A stretch of DNA of 64,000 nt from Halichondria panicea. Lineage: Eukaryota; Porifera; Demospongiae; Suberitida; Halichondriidae. Shown piece after piece: positions 1-11,714 of the stretch. Position 1 is the stretch's first letter. Every line of letters begins with the position of its first letter. The notes under the pieces were generated by a model, which saw nothing but the letters and a program-made list of their open reading frames with translations, had not been told where the DNA came from and searched no databases. The stretch lies in contig NC_087377.1 of the NCBI RefSeq assembly GCF_963675165.1, positions 15,620,198 through 15,684,197 on the forward strand. The letters run 5' to 3'. The translations under genes and the position numbers were made by a program.

Positions 1-996
1 ATCCAGGCTGCTATCGTACTTCTCCTCTTCCAATCGAATAGCCTCGAGAGGTAGATACCCCATACGGTGACCAATGGCTGTGAGGGTGTGGCTAAGCTTG
101 GAGGAATCATATAGCCGTGACATGCCAAAATCGGAAATCTTTGCGACAGGCAATGGTCGTGTAAGTTTCAATAAGACGTTGTCGCCACAGAGGTCACGGT
201 GGATAATCTGCTTGCTGTGAATGTAGGCCAGACCACAAGCCATGTCTTTGGAGAGGCTAATTTCACATTCGCTAGTGAGGGACTCTTCATCAAGGCCAGA
301 GAAATAGGATCTCAGATTGCAATCCATCAGCTCAACAACGAGGATTGTACTCCCTGATTTGGGGTGCTTGGCAGTCGACAATAACTGAACAACATTTGGG
401 TGCTGGAACGACTTGAGAAAATCACTCTCACGATCAATTGCATCGCTAGCTTCTTCGTTTTTGCCGACTGAAATACTTGCCTGCATCTCCATAGCATCAT
501 GAAGCAGCACTTTGACTGCACATATCTCGCCCCTGTAGCTGCCTTTGAAGACTGCTCCAAATGCACCTTTACCGAGACGCTCGTCTAGGAAAACAGTTAA
601 ATCATCGTTGATCTTCTGGCGATCTTGGTCAACTGTAGAATATTGTGTGGGGTAAAATATTATGACAAATTGGTGCTTACCCTGTAATTTAGGGTTGTTT
701 GGACCAGTAGACTGTAGATGATCTCTTTCGATGGTCTGGGCTATGTGAACTTCACTCACAATGGGACTTGACAAAGCCTCCACCATCTCTTTCCAGCTCT
801 TCCCTCCTTCATTAAGCCATTTAATCAAACCCTCATGATAGCAGTCATCAGGATTGTTGCTCCATTCTTTCCCGATGCTGTGGATTGTAGCTGAGGGTAC
901 GTCAAGAATAAGCAAGATGTTTCGTCACTTAATTCGAGCATCAAACGTGACGAGATACAATCTCTTTAGATCTGCTATTGTGAGATAGTCAGACAT
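1..996 (-). pseudogene. Death domain-kinase gene copy 1, 5' part, nonsense mutation
   Basis: Near-identical copy of the Death-kinase genes at 6522-10372 and 13645-16432, cut by the window edge. Exon 1 (996-681) starts with the same MSDYLTIADLK peptide. In the Death domain the codon that is TGG (Trp) in both other copies is TGA here (925-927). A 48-bp GT-AG intron (680-633) follows, and the kinase exon then runs open from 632 to base 1 with glycine loop, HRDL and DFG motifs. The stop truncates the product after about 23 residues, so the copy is probably dead unless translation restarts. The kinase frame itself shows no other break, so the mutation looks recent. The kelch part, if it exists, lies outside the window. 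Confidence 0.8.
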
Positions 997-1346
997 CTTC
1001 CCTGTAGAATAATTAATTATGGTTATCAGAATTATTAATATTTGGTGTGTGCAAACTAAATCATGTACATACAGTAAAAACAGTACTGTCTGCACTTACT
1101 GATAATAATCCAGTGCTAGTAGTGCAGTCAGTGCAGTATCTTCCACTCACAGTGCAGTGTAACAGTTTAGTTTGACATTTGTACAATTACAAGACAAGCC
1201 ATTTTTCCTCTGCAGAGTAAACAATATCTTGTCACGTGATAAACCACATGGATTCAGTCAGTAAAAAACATCGGCCGTAATCGGATCGCTGGCTATACCT
1301 TAAAGCTCTGAGCAAGTGTTTGTCTGTATTGGTGGAGGCTGAAGAC
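997..1346. promoter_or_regulatory. Divergent intergenic region with E-box
   Basis: A 350-bp space between the minus-strand Death-kinase start and a plus-strand exon. It holds a CACGTG E-box at 1233-1238 (in GTCACGTGAT). Equivalent head-to-head spaces upstream of the genes at 16432 and 26267 also carry CACGTG (16681-16686, 16711-16716, 26374-26379). A shared promoter role is inferred from position and recurrence only. Confidence 0.4.
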
Positions 1347-4125
1347 ATGAGTCCATGGACAGGGACTACTGAGGAACCTTCATCAAGAACAAGGTACATG
1401 TTAATATTAACGTGTAGTTAACTTTGGCCTTGTGCACGATACCGTACCCAGGTAACACACACACACAGTTCGAAGTAACATATAAAAGCTAGCACTTAAA
1501 AACAAGGTCTCCTAGGACGTTTCGTTTTCGTTCGCTTTCGTATTGGTTAGAATTTGCATGATGGTAACTACCTCCCAAATAACGAACACACACACTCACA
1601 CACTTGTTGTTCCCGCCCACTCACGCAGGAGATCCACACGCTCACTAGCGATGATGGTTTGCCCTCTGACATGACCTCTGAGGATGGCTCCACCCTCAAC
1701 GCTATAGGCCACGCCCTCATCCAGATGCAGCAAGGTGGACAGACCACCCCCTCATCTCAGTTCCTCATCACTAGGAGCACCTCTTCTGGTTCAGAGTCTG
1801 GCCAAAATGTTCATATGCTTGCAAAACATTCTAGTAATACGGTAACTGTGAGGAGTGTTGTTATTATGGTGGTTGGTTTGCAGGTCTGGGGATATGGCCG
1901 CCACAACAGGGAAGCTCAGAGGAAGGCTACACACAATGAAGGTGCTGCAAATTCAATACTGAAAGTTAGTGTACAACAGATGTACATGTACGTACGTGGT
2001 CATAATCAAATAGAAGCATTTCCCACAAAGTACAGTTACGAAGCTTTAACATCAAATCTGCCACTTCTAAAACTAGTGTTCAAGCTGGCGCTGTGCTAAT
2101 GCCTCTCGCCATGATTTATTTTCGCTCAAAAGTATAGAAGAGGAAGTATAGAAGAGGAAAAAGTGTATAAAATAATCTGTCTAAAACTGACTTGCATCTA
2201 TTCAATTGTATAATTATGGTATCATTGTTGTGTTTTGTGGCTGCTTATACCAGGACCTCAAGGATCTAGGAAGCAACAAAGAAGAAGATTTTGTTTTCAA
2301 TTAATTATAGTGCATAATTTTACTAATTATTTCATAAAGTTAGCTTATCTATATAAAGTCACTGAGAAGAAAAGACTTATTACATGCATCTATTGTTGTA
2401 TTATGTGGCTTTAATACCAGGACCTCAAGAAAGAAGAAAATTGATTCTTCCAGGATCTGTAGTTCAGTGTATAATTATAATATCTAAGAAGAAAAGACTT
2501 GTGTACATGCATATTGTTATCTATATTGTTATATAGTAGTGTTTTGTGGCTTACCAGGCCCTCAAGAAAAATATGATTCTGCCAGGAGGATCTGGGTCTT
2601 GGATATTGGGGAATGAGCGCGCATGCGCATTACATCCACAGGAATAATTAAAGGGTGTGTCCAAAGAAATCAATTTCACAAATGGCTACTGCTAGCCTCG
2701 ATTCCCGGCCGCTTGAACAAGGTCCTTGTTCAAGCGGCCTGGAATCGAGGCTAGGCTACTGCATGCTAGCTAGCTGTTTTAACAGGTATTTTCTGAGTCT
2801 TGTAGCTAACAAAAAAACTAGCGCTTTAGTGCAAGGCTAACTCATATGTTGAATAGAAAGTTTGTGTGGACAGATGATGCTATAAAAGATTCTGAAGAGA
2901 CTGCAACAGCCTTCAATGTGAGTTAAACTAGCCATAACTCGAGAAACAAGCTTTAGTTTGCTAATCTACGAATCAAAATCCAAGAAGCTGTTAGTTTTCG
3001 TCGCATTGCAACCATTGAGCAGTTACACCTGGAACACACACACACACAGTCAGCTTTACCGTATCCCTCGTGCGGCTAAGCCTAGAGGCATAACTAATAA
3101 CTTATTTGTTGTGTGGAGGCTATCTATCCATGCTGTAAACGTCTTAATAATTAAGTACGCCTTGATTTATACTGTACAGTAAGTGTACGTGTGTGTGTGT
3201 GAGGTCAAGGTTCATTCATTTTGCCAATTGGTTCAGCTTCATTGTACATGCCCTAAACACGATAATTACCAGTTGTTGTTGTTCTTCCCACGCCCAGTTG
3301 AGCGTGAGCGTCGGGGCAGGATCAACGAGCTCATCAAGGTACTGGCTCAGATAGTGCCTGCTTGTCAGAAGAAAGACGCAACTACTGGTTCCATTGTCGG
3401 GGTGAGTGTGTGTGTCTGTGAGTGTGTGTACTAAAGTACTATTGAAAGCCATCGAAATATCTACTAACTTGGTTTTTTTTAAGCCTAAATTTCCTAATAT
3501 TATTGCTAAGCATGCATTAGTGTAGAGCACAGTGTTATGTTAGTTACTAGTAGCATAGAATCCAGCAGAGTTCATCGTATATAACACATGTAGTTAGTTG
3601 TACATAAAATTAATAATTTATGCTATTTTTTAATAGCTAAGCATGTTTTTTTGCTATCTCCACGTACATGTCTCACCGTCACGTCATGTTTCCCTGACTG
3701 CAGTATGTTTACAGCAAGGGAACGGTACTGGACAAGACAGTCTGGCACCTTTGCAAGCACAACCTATGCACTTGTCAGCTTCGTCACAATTATCTCCCCT
3801 CTTACAATCATCGCTGCCGACTGGAGCCTCTAATCCAAACACACCACTCTTAAGCTCACTCGTACAAACTCTATCCTCCATTGCGAGCACGACCACTTCT
3901 CCATCCACTCCTGTACCGAAATCCTCCATGCTGTCACAAGCCAACAACAATGGCGGTGGTGGTGGTGGTGGTGGTGGTGGTGGTGGTCTCTCTACCGCGG
4001 CTGCTGCTAGTCTGCTCAACACTCTGATTCTGGCTCAGAATGTGCTCACAAGCAACTCAAGTGCTGGTAGCCCCGGGCAAGATTCAATGTCTATGGAAAC
4101 GGTGGACCAATCCTCTCAACAGTAG
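1347..4125 (+). CDS. USF-like bHLH transcription factor, frame problem in helix 2
   Basis: Exons read: possible first exon 1347-1393 (its phase does not join cleanly to the next), 1629-1841, 1884-1941, 3298-3401, and 3704 or 3715 to 4125. The joined basic region and helix 1 read AQRKATHNEVERERRGRINE, close to the USF family pattern (HNEVERRRRDKIN). Helix 2 is recognisable as SKGTVLDKTVWHL. The intron 1842-1883 is only 42 bp and in frame; the next intron (1.36 kb) has been invaded by repeats, including a hairpin at 2693-2753. The C-terminal tail is rich in Ser, Gln and Thr and has 12 consecutive Gly codons, with no leucine zipper. Helix 2 and the tail lie in different frames of the last exon. 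Expected role: nuclear E-box binding. MITF/TFE or SREBP relatives fit less well because they lack HNEVER. Confidence 0.68.
1842..1883 (+). other. 42-bp in-frame mini-intron
   Basis: GTAACT to TTGCAG, with no stop codon inside. Removing it joins NT to VWGYGRHNREAQ, the lead into the bHLH basic region. Retention would add 14 hydrophobic residues without changing the frame. Confidence 0.6.
2100..3290. repeat. Repeat-filled intron with palindrome
   Basis: No exon recognised. The stretch 2220-2620 contains three degenerate copies of a unit with CCAGGACCTCAAG. A near-perfect hairpin lies at 2693-2753, with arms starting TAGCCTCGATTCC; the CCTGGAATCGAGG arm motif recurs near 17030. Simple AC repeats lie near 3040. 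Confidence 0.6.
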
Positions 4126-4365
4126 TGTACAGTATATTATAATTGTGGACTGTTTATACTGTTCTAGTTTTAACGTGTGTTTTTTAGTAATCTCTCCTTC
4201 ACTTACTATAGCTACATTGTCAGTATTATTATGTATACATAGTTTTTATACATGATATTTGTGTGGAGCTCTTTGAGAAAAATATTGTAGCAAAGCCCAT
4301 TTATATGTAACCACGCCCATTATAATTATGTGCGGCACCTCCTCGAAAATTGGCCTGGTATAAAG

Positions 4366-5131
4366 CAGAGATACAAAAGAAAGGGGATTGGAAACGACCG
4401 CCCACGCCCTATGTAAAAGGACTGACATCCGGTGAAGCACTCCGTGTAATTATTGCGCTCGCAAATAATTACATGGAAAAGTTTTATATCCCTGGTTTCT
4501 AGCTCTCCTATCCACTAGAGATCACTCAGGGCCTGGGAGATACTTGAGAGAAGTAAGCTTATACCACTGACAAGCTCTAAGTCCGTTGTCTTTACTCTGT
4601 TTCCAATTTTTTTGAGTTTAGCTTGAATTACTCTATGTCAACTTTTCTCTGTCCCTCCTGTGAAGTCAAAACAGCAAAGGACATTGCTTGACTTGGTTAT
4701 TATGTATCTAAGTGCTACATAGAATGGCTTCATGCTATAGATAAGCTGTACTGTTCATAAACGTTTGCAGTATAGTCCTTCAAACTGCTTTAGTATACTT
4801 TTAGACACGCCACGGGCCTGTCCCTCCTACGACTTCATAGTAAAGGCTATTTCTTCTTGCATAGCATTTATTTGTCTAGTAATAGTGGCTGCATGGCTTA
4901 GTCGACTTTTTAGAGCTAAATTCTCTTTACTTTTTAGAAAAATCAACATTAAAAATGATCAATTTCACTGTTTCTATGTACAGCACATTGTAGAGCAGTC
5001 AAGACTGGTAATGAGCATGCTGACTATAAATATAATCCTTTGTAGTTTTAGCCACGCCCTATAACGCGGAATGCTTCACGCAAAAATTTCGTAAAAATTT
5101 CGTTTCCAATCCCCTTTCTTTTGTATCTCTG
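4366..5131. mobile_element. hAT-like non-autonomous element
   Basis: The ends are perfect inverted repeats of 32 bp starting CAGAGATACAAAAGAAAG. The direct repeat TATAAAG flanks the element at 4359-4365 and 5132-5138. The CAG start is typical of hAT ends, but hAT target duplications are usually 8 bp, so the superfamily is uncertain. No transposase frame is present. The short ORF near 4765-5064 is not recognised and is probably spurious. Confidence 0.75.
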
Positions 5132-5342
5132 TATAAAGACTGCTTTTGCATGCGCTAACCATTATAATTTTATAGCCACTGAAAACTTGATGAAGAACCT
5201 TATTTGTGTCTTATTCAGTTAACATAAAGTAAAATTTGTTGTGAACGTAGCCACGCCCATTTATATATAAACCACGCCCATTATAATTATGTGCAGCCTA
5301 GCCTCCATCTCAAGCAGCACTTCCTCAAAAGTTGGCCTGGTA

Positions 5343-5685
5343 ATCGACTGCTTGTGTTAGCTGGCATTGAGAAGAACCTTCATCAAGAACAAGGTACGTG
5401 TGTATAATGTGTAGTTATGCAGTGCAATGAGTTGACTGTGTACTATTGAATGTACAGTACAAAGAATGGGAACCTAGCATGCTTACTAGTCTGTATGTAC
5501 ATGCACTTGTATACAAGGTATGTTTCAATGTACGCAGTTTAGGTTTGTACAGGGAAACGTGTGTCAATTGAGAACACTAGCTCACAATATTTGTACATGA
5601 CATTGTACAGTACGTGTACCAGACCCTTCATCACACTACCAGTTTGAATGTGTCCATGTGTTGTTTATCCTGGCTACAGGACACT
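5343..5685 (+). repeat. Duplicated first-exon segment (copy 1)
   Basis: Nearly identical to 61078-61418. Contains a short exon ending CATCAAGAACAAG before a GTACGTG donor, then an intron ending GGCTACAG. The exon end matches the exon at 1347-1393, so this first exon has been copied several times in the region. Confidence 0.65.
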
Positions 5686-5793
5686 GCCGAGGGTAGCACT
5701 TCAGTGCTCTAGTTCTAATTGTAGATTGACTGATCGATTTGTCTTCTGTACTATTGTTTGATTTTTCCGCCCCTCATCTTTTCCGGCCCCCAG

Positions 5794-6321
5794 TTATGCG
5801 GCCATTTTTCAGCCCGGCCAAGTGTTGAGGAGACAAGAAGAGGCACTGAGAATGGAGGTAGAGGTACAGAGTACATTAGCTGGAAAATGCATTTGTGTCA
5901 TACTTTGTAGAGTCCCTTAAAGTCATTCAAGGTCAGCTATAGTGTGTCCTATTTGAGGTGTGCAATGTACAATCATGTACGACCCCCCCCCCACACACAC
6001 ACACACACACCTTTAGGCGTACTATGCTGCTAAGAAGGCCACTTAGTGTGACTATGACCGTGTGACTCTTTAACCCCTCAGTTCCATTAGGATAACTGGG
6101 GGCCGGAAAAGATAAGCCTACTATGCTGCTAAGAAAGAGAGGGGCCTCACGTAAACTGGCCACTCAGTGTGACTATGATCATGTGACTCTTTAACCCCTC
6201 AGTTCCCGAGCCCCACCCCTCACTGTCTGACTCGGAAGAGGAGATAGACTTTGTATTCTGGGAGAAGGCGTCCACCCTACCCTCGGACAAGACCCCAACC
6301 AAGGACCTGAACTTGTTATGA
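5794..6321 (+). pseudogene. Gene X 3' exons, copy 1
   Basis: Two exon-like pieces: 5794-5857 (after a CCCCCAG acceptor), reading AAIFQPGQVLRRQEEALRME, and a terminal exon 6203-6321 reading PEPHPSLSDSEEEIDFVF... and ending DLNLL-stop. Their phases do not join directly, so a small exon between them, possibly the AYYAAKK piece after CCTTTAG near 6016, may be missing from this reading. The same set recurs at 12832, 22377 and 29293, each ending tail-to-tail with a kelch gene about 200 bp away. The family is not recognised. Upstream exons could not be assigned, so this may be a 3' fragment rather than a working gene. Confidence 0.45.
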
Positions 6322-6521
6322 GACTGTTAAATATTATTTTGTCTGTTTTTGTACTATTTTCTGGCAATGTAATTATGTATGTACCACTTCATGTCATCAT
6401 AATAACTATAATTATATGCGATAAAATTCTGTTGCAACTTAATTGTCTCAACATAATAAAAAGAATATCAATATCGTTATAAACTCATCGCACAATTAAA
6501 GAGAAACAATTAACAAAATAA

Positions 6522-9500
6522 CTAATTAGCACTTGTAGAGAAGAAATCAACAGTTTGAATAATATTATAACTAATTGCTGTCAGTCCTCCGGCTACAATG
6601 ACCTCTCCACTAGGAAGTACTGAGCATGTGCAGTTGTATCGTGCAGTAGGCAGGTCTCCCACTTTCACCCACCTCCTGGTGTCAGGCTGGTAGAGGTGGA
6701 TCGATGAACTTGGGTTGACTCTGTCGTCCAGTCCACCAACGGCTAATAGTGACCTCCCAATACTGAGAGGAGCTGACCAGAAGAGTGGTGCTTCCTGTAA
6801 GGTCTGCCAGAGAGTGGGTGTGTCCAGGTTCGAATGGGCCTTTGCAACGAGTTCAGTGAGGTCGACGTGGTACACTGTCTTGGTTGCACTCAGAGTGTGA
6901 TCGTATCCTCCCATTAGGTAGAGGGTGTTTCCTATGAGAGTCGATTTCAGTGATGATCGTGGGTTAGGTAGTGACTGAGCAATGTACCATCTTCTTGATG
7001 CCACGTCCAACACCTCCACAGAGGAGGTACGTTCTTTATCATCATCCCCACCAGCTACAATGATGCGGTTGTTAAAGGAGACAGCTGTTGAGGAAGAACG
7101 AGCAATGTTCATTGGTGGGTACGGGTGAGTCCATTCCCCTGATTCAAACACTGCAAGCTGATTGGTGCGTTTTTTGTTTCTTGGATTATTTCCTCCCACC
7201 AACACTAGTCGATTAGCGAGTGATGTCATAGCGAAGTACTTGGCAGTGTACTCTGGTAGTTTGGTCCATTGATCTTGCTCGAGCTTCATCACTGTACACC
7301 TGTCACGATCATTGACTGCAAACCCTCCACCAACATACACCGTGTCACCGATAACAACACTCTGTACCGAGTCACCCATCTTGATTGGCATGTCTTTTCC
7401 TCTTCTCCATTTCAGAGTGAGTGGAGGTCTCAACTCTCTGGGAGGGGGACCCTGAATAATGAATGAGTGTAATTAGGATAGTGTCTACTAACAAGCGAGT
7501 GTTACTTGTAGCAATAATTGCATGCACACTAAATCACTTTCTCTAATTAGCTTAAGAGGCCACGCCCACCAGTCTAATAGAATGTACAGTACGATTATAA
7601 GAGATCAAAGCTTCTACTATAGCTCTGCAATAATTTAATGGTGCATTTTGTCTCACCAGTCTCTGCTGTTGAATGATGGCGTCTCTCCTGACCAGCTCAG
7701 CACCTTTGTGCCCAATCTGCTCCCTGTGTGCCTGTACAAGGGAACGTTGGTGGAAATCTAAAACACAGACGTGAATATCATTAGTGAAAATTCTACAACA
7801 GAACGAGAAACAAGCAACAATTTACGCTAAGGAAGTACATAGTTATAGGCACACTCAAACGGATGTGTATAGTTACGGCTTAACACATGAGACAGCATCC
7901 ATGCATGTTAACCCTTTAAACGCCACGGGCCACGATCGTGGCCCACAATAAGTGACTTTTTTTGTGAAATTCTAATTCTGCGATACTTAGGAAGTAGCTA
8001 GAAGTACGCACATCCCTGTATAGAGGAAGAGCTGTAGAATCACGTGCAATTTAGTCTAGAAATTTCCAAGCCACGTTGCTATGTTAAAATTTCATTAGCA
8101 TCTTACCGCACAAAGTTTATAGCTATGGCTAGGTTGTTTACTTGTGCCGATGTGCTTGAACAGCTTGAGGACAGCAATGGAGATGTCTCCTCTGTTGATG
8201 ACAGTGCCTATGAAGGAGAGGGAATAGTAGGATACCGCCCAAAGGCTACGAGCTTTATGCCAGACACTGATGAACTGTCTGGGACTGAGGAGATGGACCT
8301 AGACGCTAGCGCTATGGACCAGGACGGTGAAAGATCAGGAGAGGGCTCACTGTGTGACTCTGGCAAGTAGTATAGTATAGCTAGAATATCAGTAGTAAGT
8401 ATAGTATAGCTAAAATAGAATTAGCAGTAATAAACAGTCTTTATGTGAGCTTGTAAATTTCATAGATCGTTCACCGATATATGTACGTATTGTACTTCAA
8501 ATTGATATATCTTAGCACTGTTACATTCATATAATGTGAAAATCAAGCTTAGTCAAGCCTTTATACCATATTATGATAGGCTGATCCATAAAAAAAAATT
8601 TTTGGATTTTATCTCGCCGCTGGCCGAGTATTTAAAATGATAAAAACGGGTGAGCTTAATAACCGTGATTGTTATGGCAACACATGTTGCACCATTTTAT
8701 TCCTTGTTGTATGGGAATTCTATTGGTATATGGTTGCTAGGCATTTTATTGCTCTGGAAACCCGATAGAGAATTTACAGACATTTCACTTCACTGTTAAT
8801 TAAGAATCCGACGGTTAAAGGGTTAAGGTACAATACTATTGTTGCTGTGGGAATCTCATTATCACACTACATGTACGCACCTTCTTGACTGGTTGAGGGT
8901 CCTTTGACTCCTTCTTTGTTGCTTTCACTGGGTCCGAGCTTGTTGTCAGGTAAGTATCTAAAATCGATACCAACATTAATAGAGGGATATGATTTTTTCG
9001 TTAGGGTTACAGTTAGCTGAAACGTAAACACATAATATACTTATCATTGACTCACAGATGTCCCTGGCAGATGGTCTCCTCCTCATGTCTTCTTGCAAAC
9101 AACTGTCGATGAGCTTCCTCAACCTGTGTGTGTGAGGTATCTGGGCAACATGGAATGATCGATCTTCCACAGATTTGATCGTCTTCAGCTTGCAAACAAT
9201 CTGCATCATAATCGCCCCAAGAGAGAACACATCCAAGCTATTATCGTAATTATCCTTGTCCAATCGAATAGCCTCGAGAGGTAGATACCCCATACGGTGA
9301 CCAATGGCTGTGAGGGTGTGGCTAAGCTTGGAGGGATCGTATAGCTGTGACATGCCAAAGTCGGAAATCTTTGCGACAGGCATTGGTCGTGTAAGCTTCA
9401 GCAAGACGTTATCGCCACAGAGGTCACGGTGGATAATCTGCTTGCTGTGAATGTAGGCCAGACCACAAGCCATGTCTTTGGAGAGGCTAATTTCACATTC

Positions 9501-9871
9501 GCTAGTGAGGGACTCTTCATCAAGGCCGGAGAAATAGGATCTCAGATTGCAATCCATCAGCTCAACAACGAGGATTGTACTCCCTGATTTGGGGTGCTTG
9601 GCAGTCGACAAAAACTGAACAACGTTTGGGTGCTGGAACGACTTGAGAAAATCACTCTCACGATCAATTGCATTGCTAGCTTCTTCGTTTTTGCCGATTG
9701 GAATACTTGCCTGCATCTCCATAGCATCGTGAAGCAGCACTTTGACTGCACATATCTCGCCCCTGTAGCTGCCTTTGAAGACTGCTCCAAATGCACCTTT
9801 ACCAAGTCGTTGGTCTAGGAAAACAGTCAAATCGTCGTTGATATCCTGGTGATTTTGGTCAACTGTAGAAC

Positions 9872-9932
<61 letters not shown>

Positions 9933-10372
9933 ATGTGTGGGGGGATATAATTATTACAGTAGTTAAGCAAGTGAATATTATAGTAGCTAGCTAATAAACT
10001 AAGCATCATGTATGAGATATGCATTCCTGTGCTGAACTAGTGCTTACCCTCTGACTTCACATCAGTAGGATTGCTTGCATCAGTAGACTGTAGATGATCT
10101 TTCTCGATGGTCCTCGCTATGTGAACGTGGCCTACGATAGGACTTGACAAAGCTTTGACAACATCTTCCCAGCTTCTCTCTTCACCTTTCAGCCATTCTT
10201 TCAAACCCTCACGATAGCAATCATCAGGATTGTCTCGCCATTTCGTACCAATACTGTCGATGGTATCCGAGGGTACGTCAAGAATAAGCAAGATGTTTCG
10301 CCACTTAATTCGAGCATCAAACGTGGCGAGGTACAATTTCTTTAGATCTGCTATTGTGAGATAGTCAGACAT
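6522..10372 (-). CDS. Death domain - kinase - kelch protein (gene 2)
   Basis: Five exons with consistent phases: 10372-10048, 9862-9056, 8957-8881, 7731-7657, 7451-6522; 737 residues, no internal stop. Residues 1-95 form a Death domain (W..IL.ILDVP, SWEDVVKAL, HIARTIEKDH). Residues 122-375 form a kinase with GKGAFGAV loop, CAVKVL lysine, HRDLCGDN catalytic loop, DFG and YLPLEA; it looks active and nearest to the TKL/IRAK-RIP style. A short charged coil (AHREQ...RRDAIIQQQR) follows, then six kelch repeats (VYVGGG, LVLVGG, IIVAGG, LYLMGG, LLAVGG, VIVAGG) expected to make a six-bladed propeller. No signal peptide or membrane segment. A cytosolic recognition and signalling role is inferred from the domains. 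Intron 1 is expanded by a GT microsatellite and intron 3 holds a piggyBac-like element. Confidence 0.88.
7912..8822. mobile_element. piggyBac-like element 1 in intron of gene 2
   Basis: 911 bp flanked by TTAA at 7908-7911 and 8823-8826. The ends are inverted (CCCTTTAAACGCC against CCCTTTAACCGTC). The matching intron of gene 3 (near 15023) has the uninterrupted site GCATGTTAAGGTAC, which proves the insertion boundaries. A subterminal perfect palindrome GGGCCACGATCGTGGCCC lies at about 7927-7944. TTAA targets and CCC ends are hallmarks of the piggyBac superfamily. Confidence 0.9.
8125..8370 (+). pseudogene. Acidic N-terminal remnant, probably of a piggyBac transposase
   Basis: An 81-codon frame inside the element, beginning MARLFTCADVLEQLED and rich in Asp, Glu and Ser, followed by stop. 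Acidic N-termini of this kind precede the catalytic core in piggyBac-family proteins. No DDD core follows, so the element is non-autonomous. The assignment rests on position and composition. Confidence 0.45.
9874..9930. repeat. (TG)n microsatellite
   Basis: About 28 TG units inside intron 1 of gene 2 (9863-10047). The same intron is 48 bp in gene 3 and copy 1, so the repeat accounts for part of its growth to 185 bp. Confidence 0.95.
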
Positions 10373-10719
10373 CTTCTGAGTCTCTGTAGAGTGTGGGATA
10401 GAGACATAATTATTAATTTAGCTAGTATTAAAGTATGCATAGCTAGACTAGCTAGCTTGACAAGATCTAAACCATTAATTAACAGTCAACAGTCTGTCTG
10501 CACTCACTGATAATAATCCAGAGGCAATATCTTCATTCATTGAAGTAGAAAAACAATATCTAGCAAGAGTGCTGCATGAATGCACTCCTGGTATTATACA
10601 AATATTTTTGTTGTCAAGACAGATCTACCACATCATGTGACATGATGCTTCCTGAAAAGAAGAAATGTTACAGTCACTTTTGAAGCTCTGAGCAATAAAA
10701 TGGTCAATCTGTGTTTTGT
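10373..10719. promoter_or_regulatory. Divergent intergenic region of gene 2
   Basis: Equivalent in position to 997-1346 and 16433-16826. Carries a CATGTG-type box inside ATCATGTGACATGAT near 10632 in place of CACGTG. No exon seen. Confidence 0.3.
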
Positions 10720-10828
10720 GGAAGCTTTGTCCAGTCCTATTGTGGTCCACAGTGACATAGCCAGGACTATGGAGAGAGACCATGTACAGTCTACTGGTGC
10801 AAGCACTGAGGAAGCCATCGTCGTATAG
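10720..10828 (+). pseudogene. Inverted Death-exon fragment
   Basis: Plus-strand reading ALSSPIVVHSDIARTMERDH matches the end of the Death exon of the minus-strand genes (ALSSPIVGHVHIARTIEKDH). A GTATGAG donor-like site follows. A related piece lies near 26440-26500. These are inverted partial copies of the Death exon next to each kinase gene. Confidence 0.6.
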
Positions 10829-11714
10829 GTATGAGGTAACTAAGTGAGTGACTCTAAACTGCATAGGAAGATGACAACTCTGAGCCTGTGTTAGTGTACA
10901 GTGGCCATGATCCCAGGCCGCACTTGCGAAGGAGGCTGGTGTACAGTAGCCTCTACACAGGCTCTCCTTTTTCTGTTCTTTATCACAATCGTTCAATAAG
11001 ATAAAATACTGTATTATTCGTTCAATGAGATAAAATACGGTATTAATTGGAGGAATAAAGAAAGAAATAGACGTAAAGTTAGGAAAAAGGAGAGCCTGTA
11101 TCGGGAAGTCGCGTGAGGGTAGAAGGGTGGTAGAAGGGTGAAAATGAGCGTGGGCATACTGAGCTAGAGATGTTGGACTGCCCACGCAGAGGTCTACGAC
11201 TAATAAAACTTTGCCTGCAGCAAGCTGGACATGGACTTGGAACTGGAAGTTTGCAAGCACTATAGCTAGCTATACCTTAGGCTTAGCTAGATGATCTACT
11301 AGTCTAGATTGTGTGTTTAGATTCTATCACTATTGTGTCTTTCTACATGCTATAGTAGAATAGCTTAGTCATCATTATCATATAGCAGGTAGCTACTGCC
11401 ACCAGAGCTGGCCACGCTGGTTCTCTGATCTGACTTGCAGCACAGCTTGGTGGTTGTCTCAGTGCAGTGCAGTACAGTACAGTCTTACTCTGAATGCGTG
11501 GGAGAATACCTTACGTCACGATTGTGGGCTACATATCGCCCACGTTCATAAAAATCCTTGTGGATCACGCGATTTCCCAAACCAGGCCTTACTTTTTCTT
11601 AACTGTACGCCCATTTCTTTCCTTGCTGCCTCACTATGTCTTGTTTATGGATGAACAGTGACAACAGCAAGAAAAAGTAAGGCCTGGGAACGAGGCTAGG
11701 TGTACAGTACAGTG
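10829..11714. other. Non-coding stretch
   Basis: No gene supported. The minus-strand frame 10625-11260 has no recognisable domain and overlaps repeat fragments. Two pieces around 11095 and 11680 carry a GCCTGGGAACGAGGCTAGG motif common to other repeats in the window. Confidence 0.4.

Noticed and set aside
327-566. Minus-strand frame MHLEQSSKAATGARY, repeated near 9557 and 15763
   Set aside because: Shadow of the kinase glycine-loop region in another frame; the kinase frame explains it.
3684-4022. Minus-strand poly-Pro frame
   Set aside because: Complement of the poly-Gly tract of the USF-like gene.
10625-11260. 211-codon minus-strand frame
   Set aside because: Overlaps a recognisable Death-exon fragment on the other strand and repeat scraps; no domain.
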